Positions 52,953 to 63,978 of a stretch of 64,000 bases of DNA are shown one piece after another. This stretch comes from Trichinella spiralis (taxonomy: Eukaryota; Nematoda; Enoplea; Trichinellida; Trichinellidae): assembly GCA_000181795.3 (NCBI GenBank), contig CM012953.1, forward strand, positions 11,822,006 through 11,886,005, written 5' to 3'. The notes beneath the pieces are model-generated. The model searched no databases, was not told the DNA's origin, and saw only the letters and a program-made list of their open reading frames with translations. Position 1 is the stretch's first letter. Each line of letters begins with the position of its first letter. The position numbers and the translations under genes were made by a program.

Positions 52953-53040
52953 AGCGGTCTTCTGCTCTTTCATGTTACCATCATCAGAACGACTCCTAAT
53001 GAAGAGTTTGTTGCTGAACAAACAACGGCACACCAACACT
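52953..53040 (-). repeat. Partial 3' LTR of minus-strand copy
   Basis: Contains CATCAGAACGACTC and CAACGGCACACC, as in 54270-54340. Only the last part of the LTR remains. Confidence 0.6.
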
Positions 53041-53045
53041 GGTCA

Positions 53046-53330
53046 AAAATTATCTTTGTGTGTCTTTCCGTTGATATCCGCTTTCGTGTCCGGTGTGGAG
53101 TATGCTTCTGGCCATTTTGAAAATTAGTCTTCGATCGTCAAGATGCGCCTTTTTCCCTGTTCTGTCTGTTAGAATGGCTCTACGATGTCGATTTCCATTC
53201 GACTTATAGGATACGGGTATATCTGCGGTTGTAGTTGTCCTCTGTGACGCCTGCTTCAGCTCTCTCAACGACTACATTCTTGGCATTTCCTACACCAATC
53301 AGCTACACCTTCGCATAATTCAGTGTGGCA
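53046..53330 (-). pseudogene. Retrotransposon integrase fragment
   Basis: Minus-strand translation shows the end of the zinc-binding region (ADWCRKCQECS), then, after a frame change, the first catalytic block (RMEIDIVEPF) and FSKWPEAYSTPD. These are typical of Ty3/gypsy integrases. At least two in-frame stops and one frame shift occur. The second and third catalytic acidic residues are absent. Confidence 0.75.
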
Positions 53331-54241
53331 AAATCTCTGAAGTACTTTTCACAGAGTTTTCTTTTTTCCCAAATCGTCTATACTTTCAAGGCTGCTGTGT
53401 AGACCATGAAGAATTTCTTGTCGCAATATTTGTGGCACCACAAATTGATATCATGTCTTTCCGTGATGGTTGCTGTTTCCGAAGTAGCAGGCGGAATTTT
53501 TACCATCATTTTCTGTGACATTTCTGTGAGAACAGACTTTGTAGGATCTTGCTACTGTCAGGCGGGCACCTGGTTAGAAATGCCAATGCTTCGTTTCGTT
53601 CCGCTTCGGCTTGGGATAGTGTTGAGGTAGTGCTTCTTTTACTTCGGCTACCTCCACCGCTAGAGCAGAAGCTGCACGTTCTTAAGCAGCGGCTTCTGTT
53701 GACCTACTTTTGGCTAGGCCATCGCTAATAAGTCTTCAGCCAGTGCAAATGCTGCTTCACTTATCGCTAATTTCGTTCTGTCCAGCACCATTTCCTCCTA
53801 CCGGGCTGATTTTGTCATCTCGGCTAACGGCTTTTCTTCCACTCGAACTAAGCAACTCTCATATTCTGTTATCGAATACGCCACATATGAGTTGGTCTTT
53901 GGCCATCTGCATTTGGACTACTTCGCCTACTGTAGGAAATGTTTGTTTTGACAATGATACAAGTCGACCACCGTATGACTCGTCGATTTTTTCAATTCTT
54001 TGTGTCGCACGTGAAAGTTCCATGCGTCTTTGTTAGTGGTTAATCTGAACGCGTAGTTGGCTTAACAGACGGTATTTAAGGACGCTGTGAACGCTGTAAT
54101 TCATTTTTAACAAACGTCGTGCGGGCTAATGTAAAACCACGCTTGCATACGGGCGACCCATCTAACAAGTGGCGTTATCCTTCTCTGTCAGCATGGACAG
54201 GGGTGGTAACCACCGAGTGGTTCCCTGTTGGATCCCACGGA

Positions 54242-54840
54242 TGTCATCAAATTGACGTATAAAAATATACCGTCATCAGAACGACTCATAATGGAGAGAG
54301 GAAACGTTTGTTGCTCAACGAACAACGGCACACCGACACCGATCAAAACAATACGCACACTAAATCTTGCTCACACACCGAGACTTCATCACTTCCGCCT
54401 TCTCTGTTCGATATCGTTCTAGCCAATCAGAATTCAGCTGAGTTTCTCCTTTGTTGATAGGTGGCGCTTCAGCTTGAACTCTGTAATAATTTAATCGTAA
54501 TAATAATTATTAGTGTTGTGAGCTATTTTCGTGTTTTTTTTCGTTAATTTCCGCTTTATTTGTCACCAGTTACACACATATACGCTATACTGAAGATTAT
54601 TTGCATAGTAAAAAATGAAGTATTCATCCAGCTCGAAAGTCAGCTAAGAAAAGATAATTAGAAATGAACCACTTAGTCTTCATGCATATTGGCCTTCATT
54701 GAAATTTGAATAGAGCATCAGCTGGATGTGGGAAATGAAATTAAAAATAGTAATAAATTTTACGATAAGTCCATATATTTACATGAAATACAAAAACGTG
54801 GTGTGGTTAATACAAAAGTGTTGAAATGGTGGTGATTGCA
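54242..54840 (-). repeat. 5' LTR of minus-strand gypsy-type copy
   Basis: Matches the LTR at 43186-43790 in inverted orientation. Its inner part (54270-54340) also matches 52977-53040 in the same orientation, which is the evidence that it is a terminal repeat. Confidence 0.65.
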
Positions 54841-54913
54841 GCTTTCGCCCTATTATTATTATTTTTAACTGGTTTTTAAACTTTATAAAATGTTTTGGAA
54901 AGTAACAGTCAAA

Positions 54914-54985
54914 GCGTGGATGGTGTAGCGGTTAGCATGGTTGCCTTCCAAGCAATCGATCCGGGTTCGACTCCCGGTCCACGCA
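54914..54985 (+). tRNA. tRNA-Gly (anticodon UCC)
   Basis: 72 nt. The acceptor stem GCGTGGA pairs fully with TCCACGC, followed by discriminator A. D-arm TGGTGTAGCGGTTAGCA; anticodon stem TTGC/GCAA around loop CTTCCAA (anticodon TCC, reads GGA); T-arm CCGGG-TTCGACT-CCCGG. Both internal promoter boxes are intact and no intron is present. It lies 73 bases outside the end of the minus-strand LTR; Pol III genes are common neighbours of such insertions. Confidence 0.96.
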
Positions 54986-55429
54986 GTTGTTTTTCCTTTA
55001 TTAGTATTCGTTAGCATATAAGTTTTATATAATTAAATCAAAATTACATTAATTTATTATATTACACTGTACAATTGCCAGCTCTTTCAATAAGCAATAA
55101 CAAATATGTGATTTGTTTGAAATGATCTCAGTAATTTTATTAATAAAAATCAAGTTTACATATCAGCAGTTGTGGTAAAAATTCACCGTCAGAAGTTACA
55201 AAAGTTCAGAGTTATGATAGTCTCGCATGGATTTTTTATTGCATATTTGTTTTAAATGTATACTGCACATAATTTACAAAATCTTGTTCATATAATTTCT
55301 TCGCTTAAAATTTTATTTAAAAAAAGGTCATTTTTTCGATGAATTCCACCTAATAAGAAGTCTAATATTTTGCTGAAGTGTCATGACGTAGTTATGTGTG
55401 GTATACATTGATCTCATGATGTACCAGCA
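54986..55429. other. AT-rich spacer after tRNA-Gly
   Basis: The T-rich TTGTTTTTCC directly after the tRNA can serve as Pol III terminator. Nothing else seen. Confidence 0.4.
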
Positions 55430-55604
55430 TATCATTAGTATTGGAGGAGAATGGCCCATGGGTGTGGACTGCGGTAATCCCGGCAAGGCACCCGTGAGGG
55501 CTGTTAATGGAAAGCTAACGGAACTGAAGTTCCCGCAGTTTTCAGTGGAAGTGTTGGAATTTCCCACCTTCTGGGTCCAGTCCCATTACGGGAATAATAA
55601 ATAA
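55430..55604 (+). pseudogene. BEL/Pao-type retrotransposon gag fragment
   Basis: A G+C-rich island of about 175 bases, open in one frame: APVRAVNGKLTELKFPQFSV and LEFPTFWVQSHY. The pattern 'LPKLELPKFxGDxLEFPxFWxxF' is characteristic of the N-terminal Pao gag region (DUF1759). The match stops abruptly, with ordinary AT-rich DNA on both sides. Assigned from motif recall. Confidence 0.5.
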
Positions 55605-55946
55605 CACAGCGCAAGCCTAGCCACACCACAACATGGCATTATGTACTTATTGCACGATTACCTTTATTTTATATCCTAAGAAAAATAAAAAATGTTTTTG
55701 GCAAAATTATAAGATCTCCAGTTGCTAATGTTGCTTCAATCTTCATTAGCACTGGAAAGTAACTTTGTGCTATTTACTGTCGTTGTTGCTTGCTGCTGTT
55801 TTACTTATTAGTTAAACGATATCCAGATGCTTATTATATTTATAAAATCTATAATTATTATAAGCAGGAAATCAATGTTCATAGCAATGCCATTCGTATA
55901 AATATGACATTTTCTTTAGCAATTCAAAAGTATAAAAAACTGAATT

Positions 55947-56390
55947 TTAAAACTGAGGAAGCTTAATGCGAATAAATGTTGTGCAGGCAATGTATGAAAT
56001 CAAAATGCAGCCAATTCCAAAAAATAACAACATTGAACGGTTACTCTTTGTTACTGAAGGAAGATTAGCACGATGAACAACAACAAATCCTATTCCACCT
56101 AAAACAAACATAAAGCTTGCTGCTAAGCCTTCCATAATATACTGGCCATTGACACGATGCGGAAGAAAAGCAACAGGTCTCGAATGTCCTTTCGAATCAA
56201 CAGTACTGCCAATGCTTGGAGGTTCAATAATTATATCATATATCACACCTCCCGTAACAAAAAAATAAGACAACAGGACTAAAGCATAAACTACCATGGC
56301 AGAAGGCATTTGAACCCAGCGCGGTAATTTCAACCGCAAATTTGGACACTGCAAAAATGAAAAATACAAAACGTCCACCAGCGTTTCCAT
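55947..56390 (-). CDS. OSTC: Oligosaccharyltransferase complex subunit OSTC, single exon, 147 aa
   Basis: Starts METLVDVLYFSFLQCPNLRL and carries PSAMVVYALVLLSYFFVTGG, IEPPSIGS, RPVAFL, RVNGQYIMEGLAASFMFVLG and a last membrane segment ending RIKLPQF. Length and order match the animal OSTC/DC2 family (related to yeast Ost3/6 partners). This is a three-span ER membrane protein that links the STT3A-type oligosaccharyltransferase to the Sec61 translocon for co-translational N-glycosylation. No intron. A TTTGCAG at about 56424-56418 upstream of the ATG is a possible spliced-leader site. It lies 174 bases downstream of the ribosomal protein S10 stop on the same strand. Confidence 0.95.
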   Translation of the reverse strand: METLVDVLYFSFLQCPNLRLKLPRWVQMPSAMVVYALVLLSYFFVTGGVIYDIIIEPPSIGSTVDSKGHSRPVAFLPHRVNGQYIMEGLAASFMFVLGGIGFVVVHRANLPSVTKSNRSMLLFFGIGCILISYIACTTFIRIKLPQF

Positions 56391-56564
56391 TACAATTGAT
56401 AGCTATTTCGTTAATCTGCAAACAGCTATTCTGTTGAAAATAAAAAATGCATATGCAAAACTGTGAAATATAACCGACTGAAACAACAGCGACAATCAAA
56501 CACTGTACAAAGTTATCTATTTATTTCATATTTTAATATAACCGCTTCAGCGTTTAGAATTTTA

Positions 56565-57553
56565 TCAGAACGGCTTTCCTCGACCGAAACCACCACGCAT
56601 TTCCATTCCACCAGCTCCTATGCCAGCTTCAGCAGTTTTATCAATTCCTATAAATAAAAATACATACATATCATATAATACATCTTATCGAAGTACAATG
56701 AAATATAGAAAGTTATATGCAAAGTATTATATACTTAAGATTGTGCATATATTATTTGCACATAGATAAATGAACTTAGATACAGTTTAAACATGTTCAT
56801 AAACACTTTTTTAATATACATAAATTCATTGAAAACTTATTTAAATAATTCAAAAACTATTATGCGACTAAATAAATGATCAAGCAATAAATGAATAATA
56901 AAAATGTTAGCAGCTGCAAAAATAATGCAATCAAAGCGCACCAAAAAAGAAAACAAAATGTATAAAATTTAAAAATAATAAATATACATACATATATGAA
57001 AGCCAATCTATTTTTAATATAACATTACAGTATGAAGATTGTGCTAAATGCATTCGTTATTATGCTGTCGCAAACTTAGCATTCAATAATTTTACGAGTT
57101 TTAAGAAGCATTAAAATATAAGCTTTACCTTTTCGATACATGTCACGACTATCGCCATCTCCCATTTTTCCGGGTGGCCCCCCAAAACCACGTTCTACGG
57201 GGCCACGAGCATCAGGTTTTTGCGGTCGTCTTACAGTTGCTGGCACTATTTCGGCCGGTAAATTCAGAAAAGTTCGAAGATAACTTATACCTTCGTTAGT
57301 AAGCGTCCAATAATAATGACGCCAAGCAAACTGCTCTTTCACGTAGTTACGACTTAGCAGCGACTTAATAAAAAAAATGTCACGAAAGAATAAATTACGC
57401 TAAATAAACTACCTGCATGGATTTGATAACATACAAATTAGGAACACCAATAACGGGATGCTTCATCAGATAAAAGTCTTTTCGAGCAACGCATACTCCT
57501 TCCTTGAAAAGGTATTCATATATTGCCAGACGGTCTTTTTTTGGAATTAGCAT
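56565..57553 (-). CDS. RPS10: 40S ribosomal protein S10, 3 exons, 152 aa
   Basis: Exons 57553-57413, 57363-57129, 56647-56565; phases agree. N-terminal [20 protein letters not shown] and [18 protein letters not shown], core [20 protein letters not shown] and [15 protein letters not shown], and a Gly/Arg-rich end ([10 protein letters not shown]). This is the eS10 protein of the small subunit head, near the mRNA entry path. Length is slightly short for the family because the C-terminal tail is compact. TTTATT at about 56519-56524 gives AATAAA on the minus strand 41 bases past the stop. Confidence 0.96.
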
Positions 57554-59584
57554 TTCACTTGATTATAGACCAAACAATTCAGAAATACGGTAATGAACAA
57601 AAGAGAAAATAACAACTGGGTAAAGTAACCTGTAAGTAAGTAAATGAAAAGCAAGTAAAAATATGAAATGAACCCAATTTTATAAGTAATATTTTACTCA
57701 AAAAATTATATTTTCAAATTTCATTAATTTTAAATACATATTTAAAAAAATATAAATTAATTAATTTTTTGTTTTATCAAAAAACATTTTAATTGTACCC
57801 GGGTGTGTAACAAAAATATTTGTCAAAAATATATATAATTTTTAATGCATTTGTTCCAGAATAATCTAAAACTTGGATTAAAAGATTTATTTCATTATTT
57901 TTTTGTATTAGTTTTCGATTTTTAAATTTGATTTAAATTTTTATTGCTAAAAAATAAATATTTTAAAAATTATTTTAAAGTTAATAAAACACAAGTAACT
58001 ATGTATGAAAATGTATTGGTATTTCATAAATGTCATGATTTTTTGCAGAAAATTTATTAAATTTCGATCAAATTAAAAAATTTAATAAATTATTGTGCTT
58101 GCTTTAAACCGATAAAAATTAAAATTGAAATTAATTTACTCCAGTTTTTTAAATTAAAATTTATTTGTTCCATATCTTTTATTACAAAATTCTTAATTTG
58201 CTTCTCTATGTCAACAATAGTTTTGACGTGGTTTACCGTATGTACATGAAGAGTAAGGTCAAATTAATGTTATTAAATATTAAGGGCATATTTTGCGAGC
58301 GGGCAACATTTTATCGCCGATAAATGAATATCAACTTCAGCTTTCTTTATTAGCTGAGAAAAGTATACATGCAGTGTAGTCTGAAGACACTCATTTTGAG
58401 AGACTAAACGAAGCCCAATTGGTTGGTCCATCTTTTAATGAGTTCGTACCTAATTCTTTATTGTTTGGCTAATGATCGATTGGGGGTAGTCCACTTAATG
58501 GATTTTTCTGTGTGCACTTTATAACTGTTGCCACTAATTTTTGTCGTATTTCAAAATGATTCGATTCAGTATGAAAACATAAGTAAATTTTAACAGATAT
58601 TTCGCTCAATAAAGAATAGTAAAACAACGCAACAGAATCTGTTTGTTGTATGCATATGCTTTTTGTGTGTAAACGTTTAAATTAGCTAATTCATGCTTGA
58701 CTGAACTCAACACAACTGAAATCATATTCTCTCTGCAACATTTTGTATTAATTGGATATCTACAGTATACACTACACTAAATCTACAAACAATCAAGCAA
58801 CATTTTCAAAAACATAATGCAATACGTGTGAATGTAGGTGTCTGTTGTCTTTGATGCCTAATACGGATGATATAAATGAAGTTGGCATTTGTTTGCTTAA
58901 CTATGGTGTGAAGTCGGTACAGCACAAGCAGCGTGCTCAAAAATAATAAAAGATTTTGCAATTCGAATTCAACTTTCACAGGATCTGCAGTTTTATCCTA
59001 CTGATATAAATATTGCATAGAAGACATCCCATTTTGTGTGAAAAAGCGAAATACCGCTTCACATTGTGAAACTAAACAAACTAAAAAATTCCATTTTCTC
59101 AGAGAATTCCTCCTCTAACTTCCTAAGATAATCACAGTGAGCACGTTTATATTACGCTGCATAGATTCTTCTATTTTTCTCAGTCAATTGGAAAGCACTA
59201 TATTTTTCATTTATTAGCAAGAAGTGCTGCATGCTTGCACAGAATTCTGGAAATGTATTAACATAAAATAAAACTTTTGTATTAAGTAATGGTGACTCTG
59301 TTCAAAGATTTCATTTATTTTTATTATAATTTGCCCATTTCTTTATTTGATTTCATATGTAATTTACGTTGAAATAAGTCTACTCTTAAAATTATTCATC
59401 ATTACATATTTCCGAATGATTTAAAGTAGTATTAAGCAATTTTGTTTATGCAATATTTAAACATTACTAAAGACCAACTTCTTTTTATACTGTAAGTACA
59501 GTATCGCTATGTTTTCTTGCAAAGTGTTGTCGCTTAATCGTCATTTTTCTCGCAGTATATTATCGAAGTATTTGGTTTTGTAAT
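57554..59584. other. Intergenic interval between divergent RPS10 and PEBP genes
   Basis: AT-rich, no exon supported. It should hold the promoters of both genes, but no clear TATA or initiator can be assigned. Confidence 0.4.
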
Positions 59585-60423
59585 ATGTTACAGATGTTAA
59601 TTATCAAATTTATGAAAATTTTATTTTATGTATTTTTAATGTGTAGATTTTGTAATTCAAGTATGTCTTCATTGAAAGATAAATTTGAAGAACATAAAAT
59701 TATTCCTGATGTTGTGGATCAGGCCCCTACTCAACATTTGCAGGTGCTTTGTTTATTTTTTTGGTCAACTTAATTTGACTTTGAATTTTTATGAGATAGG
59801 TTAAATATAAATCCGGTGTCCAAGCAGATTTGGGAAATGTATTGACACCTACACAAGTGAAGGAACCTCCATCTTTAAATTGGGTAGCGACACCCGGTGC
59901 ATTATACACAATGGTTATGACAGGTATGATTAGAACTTTTTAAATATATGTCCGTGTGCATTTTATGACTGTTGCCAGTTTGCTATTTAATTATTACTGT
60001 TAGATCCTGATGCGCCGAGTCGACAAAATCCGAAATTTCGTGAATGGCATCATTGGCTTGTAGCCAATATTCCAGGATGTGAGATCAACAAGGGCGAAGT
60101 ACTATCTGACTATATTGGATCTGGCCCACCTCAAGGTACTGGACTGCATCGCTACGTGTTTCTTGTTTATCAACAGAAATCCCATCTCACTGACAAAGAG
60201 CATGGACATTTAACTAATCGTTCTGGCAACAACAGAGGAGGGTTCAGTATTCGCAAGTTTGCTGCAAAGCATGATCTAGGCGCTCCGATAGCAGGAAACT
60301 TTTATCAAGTTTGAATTTTTGTTTATTTATATATTATTCATTGCATCATGTAATTATGATCTTTAATTTTAGGCAGAATGGGACGATTACGTTCCGAAAT
60401 TGTACGAACAATTAAGTGGTTAA
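59585..60423 (+). CDS. Phosphatidylethanolamine-binding protein, likely secreted (OV-16-like), 4 exons, up to 212 aa
   Basis: Exons 59585-59743, 59800-59923, 60004-60308, 60373-60423. PEBP motifs: [26 protein letters not shown] (the DPDAP block), [25 protein letters not shown] and the [19 protein letters not shown] end. The fold binds lipid headgroups or acts in kinase and protease regulation; the nematode relative OV-16 is a secreted antigen. A hydrophobic N-terminus ([17 protein letters not shown]) before the family start suggests a signal peptide. Start uncertain: ATG 59585, ATG 59594 directly after a TTACAG acceptor-like site, or the internal ATG 59663 (MSSLKDKF), which would give a cytosolic form. 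Confidence 0.92.
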
Positions 60424-61143
60424 TCTTTCGTTCATTTCGATGCATAGAGTTATCTATACGTGAATATTTGTCGTAGATGATGCGATAATTTTATTTCAGA
60501 GCCGTTAAAAGTAGTTTAAGGTGATTTGGGTGAAATTATGCGAACAAATAAAATCTTGCAATTTTCGAGTTTTTCTTACGGCCGTCAATAAAAATAAAGT
60601 GTGACTTGAAAATATATATTCAACAGATGAGAATGGAGTTTAAACAAATAAATAATCAACTTTTTGATGGACAGTGGTGGGAAACTGTTTTGTAATGCAA
60701 TGGAAAAGTTAAGTCAGTTTTTTGTTTTACTAAAACTGAAAGTACAATTCAAATAATATGAATTAGCATTTGCTGATTTGGAACTATTAAAAATAACCGA
60801 AAAGAATATGTATTGGTTGATGATGGAAATTAGGTTTTGCATTCTAAATGAATAAATCGTTCCTGAAATAAAAATACATTTTATTTTAAAAAATCAAATA
60901 ATTTTTGAAGAATCGTTAAATTCTGTTTCACAACTTAAAATTACTTACTGTATTAAAATTGTTTACTGTATTTTCAGTAAGTTTTAAGGAAAGTAAAATT
61001 TGTGAATTTGTTTACAAAGTTGCCTGAACCATTATAATTATGCTCAGTAAAAATGTTCATTATTTGATACTGGTAAAGTGGTATTCGTGATTTTTCAATT
61101 ACTGCATTTGGTTGTTTGAAAATTTTTGACACGTATTTTCACA
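60424..61143. other. Intergenic interval PEBP to DOCK
   Basis: AATAAA at about 60588 (GTCAATAAAAATAAAG) is the probable PEBP poly(A) signal. The rest is AT-rich with no feature seen. Confidence 0.4.
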
Positions 61144-63978
61144 ATGTGGACTAAAGTAAATGAAGATGAGAAGATAGTTGTTGGTATGCATTTTAGTGAC
61201 TGCATTGTGTAATCATTTGGTATATTAAATTTATTTTAGCTAAGCATAATTTTCGGCCAAATGTTGTTGGTAATTATTTGCCACTTTTGATTGGCGATGT
61301 GGTTCGAGTTCTGCAGTTTTCAGGGGGTAAGCATTTGCTTTAGTATATCAACGAAAAGTTTTGTTCAGTATTGTAATGTCATAAAATCACATCTGTGCGA
61401 GAAGCTAAGATATTTTCTCTCAACTACAGTTAATGATTATCTTCTATATTTTAAATGAATAAATTAATATATACAATAAGACAATATTCATATGCCACAT
61501 GGTTTTATTGCTCTTTAAATAATTTATGAGTTTGTTTAATAATATCCGAAACTAGGTTTATGAAAAGAAGCTTTAATTAAAGCTTATTAAATTGGATGCG
61601 AATTTACTTAGAAATTGATAATTGATAACTCTAAAATTTATTAACGTTTGCCTTGCAGTTTGGCATAAGTTACGTTGTTAAAATGAAGCGAGCATCTTAA
61701 TGATTTTAATCATTCGAGTAACTTATTCGGCATCTTGAATTTTTATCAAATGAATAATTCCCGCGATACATATTTTGTGATAATTAATTAATGACATTTT
61801 GATTTATATGTTACTTTGCATACTTTTTACGTTATTGTAAACGGAATTCTGCAGTTTTTCAATGTAAGTTTGAAGTGTAGGCTTTTAATTTGCAAAAAAA
61901 TAGAGTAAGATTTATATTGTAATCGTCAAGTTAAAATGATAATAGAATGATCCTAATGTGAGTGAATGATTAGTGAAATAAGATGCTTTGTATTCGGTTG
62001 GGTTTGTTTATTTCTTTAAAAATTATTAAATATCGTCAATTGAAAAATTCTTCATTGCGTAAAATGAACTGCTTTGAATATAAGCTATACTGTAATTATT
62101 TGACGTTTAAGTTGCATTTTTTTTGAATTTCTGGTGATTCATTGAATGAGACGTGTTTGTGTAAATGTTTGAAATAGGAAGATGTGTTGGAATTTTTAAA
62201 TTTTTATTTAAATGTCGAAATGAAATTGACAGAAAAGTTTAATTATTTATCCAGGTGAACGAGAACAATGACGACATTGTTAAGGGAAAATTAATTTTAA
62301 CATTGTTGCTTTTTTCTTTATTTATTTTTGAAAATTTGAAATAAATAATTTATTACTTGATAAATTTTGGTTATTTGAGTTAATGATTTGCGATTTGTTG
62401 CGTTGATTTTGGAATTGAAGACAAAGCTTAGGAATTGGATGCGTGTTTGCTATTTTCAGAATGGTATTACGGATGCTTGGATGATGATATGACAAAAGCT
62501 GGGGTTTTCCCTATTTCTTTTGTAGAAGAAAAGCATGCAAATTTTGAAAATAAGTGAGAAGATATTTTTTTAAATAAAAGTTATACAAATTCAAATTTTC
62601 TTCAGAAATAATAAATCTTTTTTAGTGAATTAGGCTCAATTGCCCAAACTGCCGTTTACAGTGTGCTGACTGTATTGAAAGAGTGGAAAAAAATGTGCCG
62701 TGAAAGTTTTGAAGTTTGTCATGATGATTTTGTTTGCACGCTTTTCGCCGTGATTGCTTGCTTCTTCTGTTCATTTTAGCGAAGAGGTTCCATTGACATT
62801 GAAAAAATTTTTCCAATGATGAAAGACATCATCAATTGGAGATCTCAGATTGTTTCAAAGAAATTGTCACTGGTGAGAATTTTCTTCTATAGCCATTATT
62901 TTTTTGCATTTTCTTTTTTTAGGAAGAAGTTAAAAAGCTGAATTATAAAATTGCATTGAAAATTGACTTGGGAAACAAGTACAGTAGAACATTTGTATTT
63001 TTCTCAGAGGTGCAGGGTTTGTTGTAATTTTGCATTTTAGAATGCTTGGTGCTGATGTGATTGTTCGTGATATTCATGGTAATGAGTTGCAAACTGAAAA
63101 TTGCAGCGTTGCAGAATTGCACAAGCATCATCTAGAAACTGCAGAAAGAATTGCCACTGAAATTGTGAGTCTTTTTCATTGTTACGGTAAAAATGAATGA
63201 AATAATAAAAAGCCATTTTCCATTTTAATGTGATGTAAACTTTGTTTTATCGAAATAATTTAAAGAATTGATGCAATTTTTCCTTTGTTGCTTGCACATA
63301 TTGTTAGCTATTCGAATAATAGCAGCAGAATGTCAGTCAACTGATTTATTTTTGCTTTCCAACCAGCGTATTCCTTTGCTTACCAATCAATTGATAGAAG
63401 TTTCAAATTTTTTTTTATTTTTTAATAAATAAAATGAAAATGTTTTCTTTTCAGGAACAGAGCAGTTGGAATACTTTAAGTCATTTGCAGGTAGCAATTT
63501 GCAATCAAACAAATTTGTTTGTATTATTTCAAAGAGGTCCATAAAAGGCATAATATTTAAATACTACCACAATGTGCATTGTTAAGTTTTGACTTTGGCG
63601 GTTTAATTTTTTCCAACGGCAATGAAAAAGGAAAGATTGTGTGTGAATTTTGGTTTCAGCAAACAAATTTAGTGTAAATTAATGAATATTTATTAAACTG
63701 AGCAAAGTAAATATTAGAAGAAGAATAGCTAGCTACGGGATGGTAAATTGTTGAGCAGTCAGTAAAATTGTTATTTTCTCATAAGAAAAAGAAATCATGT
63801 TCTGCAATGTTGTAGAGGCACTCTTCTCGAGCGGAAAAATTTATGCAAACGAAGCGTAGCCAGTCGAATTGGAATTTGCTGTTGACGTTTGTCGAATTCC
63901 ATCATCCATATATGAACAACGGGGAATTGTCTTTCATGCTGTTCGACGGTCGCCTATGGCACGGGATATCGTACGCAC
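61144..63978 (+). CDS. DOCK/CED-5-type Rac guanine-nucleotide exchange factor, N-terminal part (runs off the window)
   Basis: Exons 61144-61183, 61240-61326, 62460-62553, 62626-62713, 62780-62872, 62923-62978, 63041-63164, 63455-63490, 63816 to about 63978; phases agree. It begins with an SH3 domain (AKHNFRPN, LLIGDVVRVLQFSGEWYYG, AGVFPISFVEE). The DOCK-A/B helical region follows: SVLTVLKEWKK, MMKDIINWRSQI, KLNYKIALKIDLGNK, ADVIVRDIHGNEL, VAELHKHHLETAE. The last exon (LLLTFVEFHHPY, LSFMLFDGRLWHG) starts the C2/DHR1 side. DOCK1/CED-5 works with ELMO to activate Rac in cell corpse engulfment and cell migration. The 62713 donor (GAA/GTTTGT) is the least certain splice. The DHR1 core and the catalytic DHR2 domain lie beyond the right edge. 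Confidence 0.9.

Larger units (their letters stand above)
52953..54840 (-). mobile_element. Decayed gypsy-type LTR retroelement, minus-strand copy
   Basis: Read on the minus strand: 5' LTR 54840-54242, gag-like region about 54030-53530 (same motifs as the plus-strand copy), an integrase fragment 53330-53046, then a partial 3' LTR 53040-52953. Protease, reverse transcriptase and RNase H are deleted. The gag part is nearly identical to the other copy, while the long plus-strand ORF at 53710-54036 is only its antisense shadow. Stops and frame shifts make it inactive. Confidence 0.78.

Noticed and set aside
53710-54036. 108-codon plus-strand ORF, with a near-identical partner at 43996-44322 on the minus strand
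   Set aside because: Both are antisense shadows of the retroelement gag region; the sense strand carries the recognisable gag residues.
54842-54913. (ATT)n stretch and flank as a retroelement target duplication
   Set aside because: The flank of the other copy (before 43186) shows no matching 4-6 base duplicate; the second end of each element is truncated, so no target site can be assigned.
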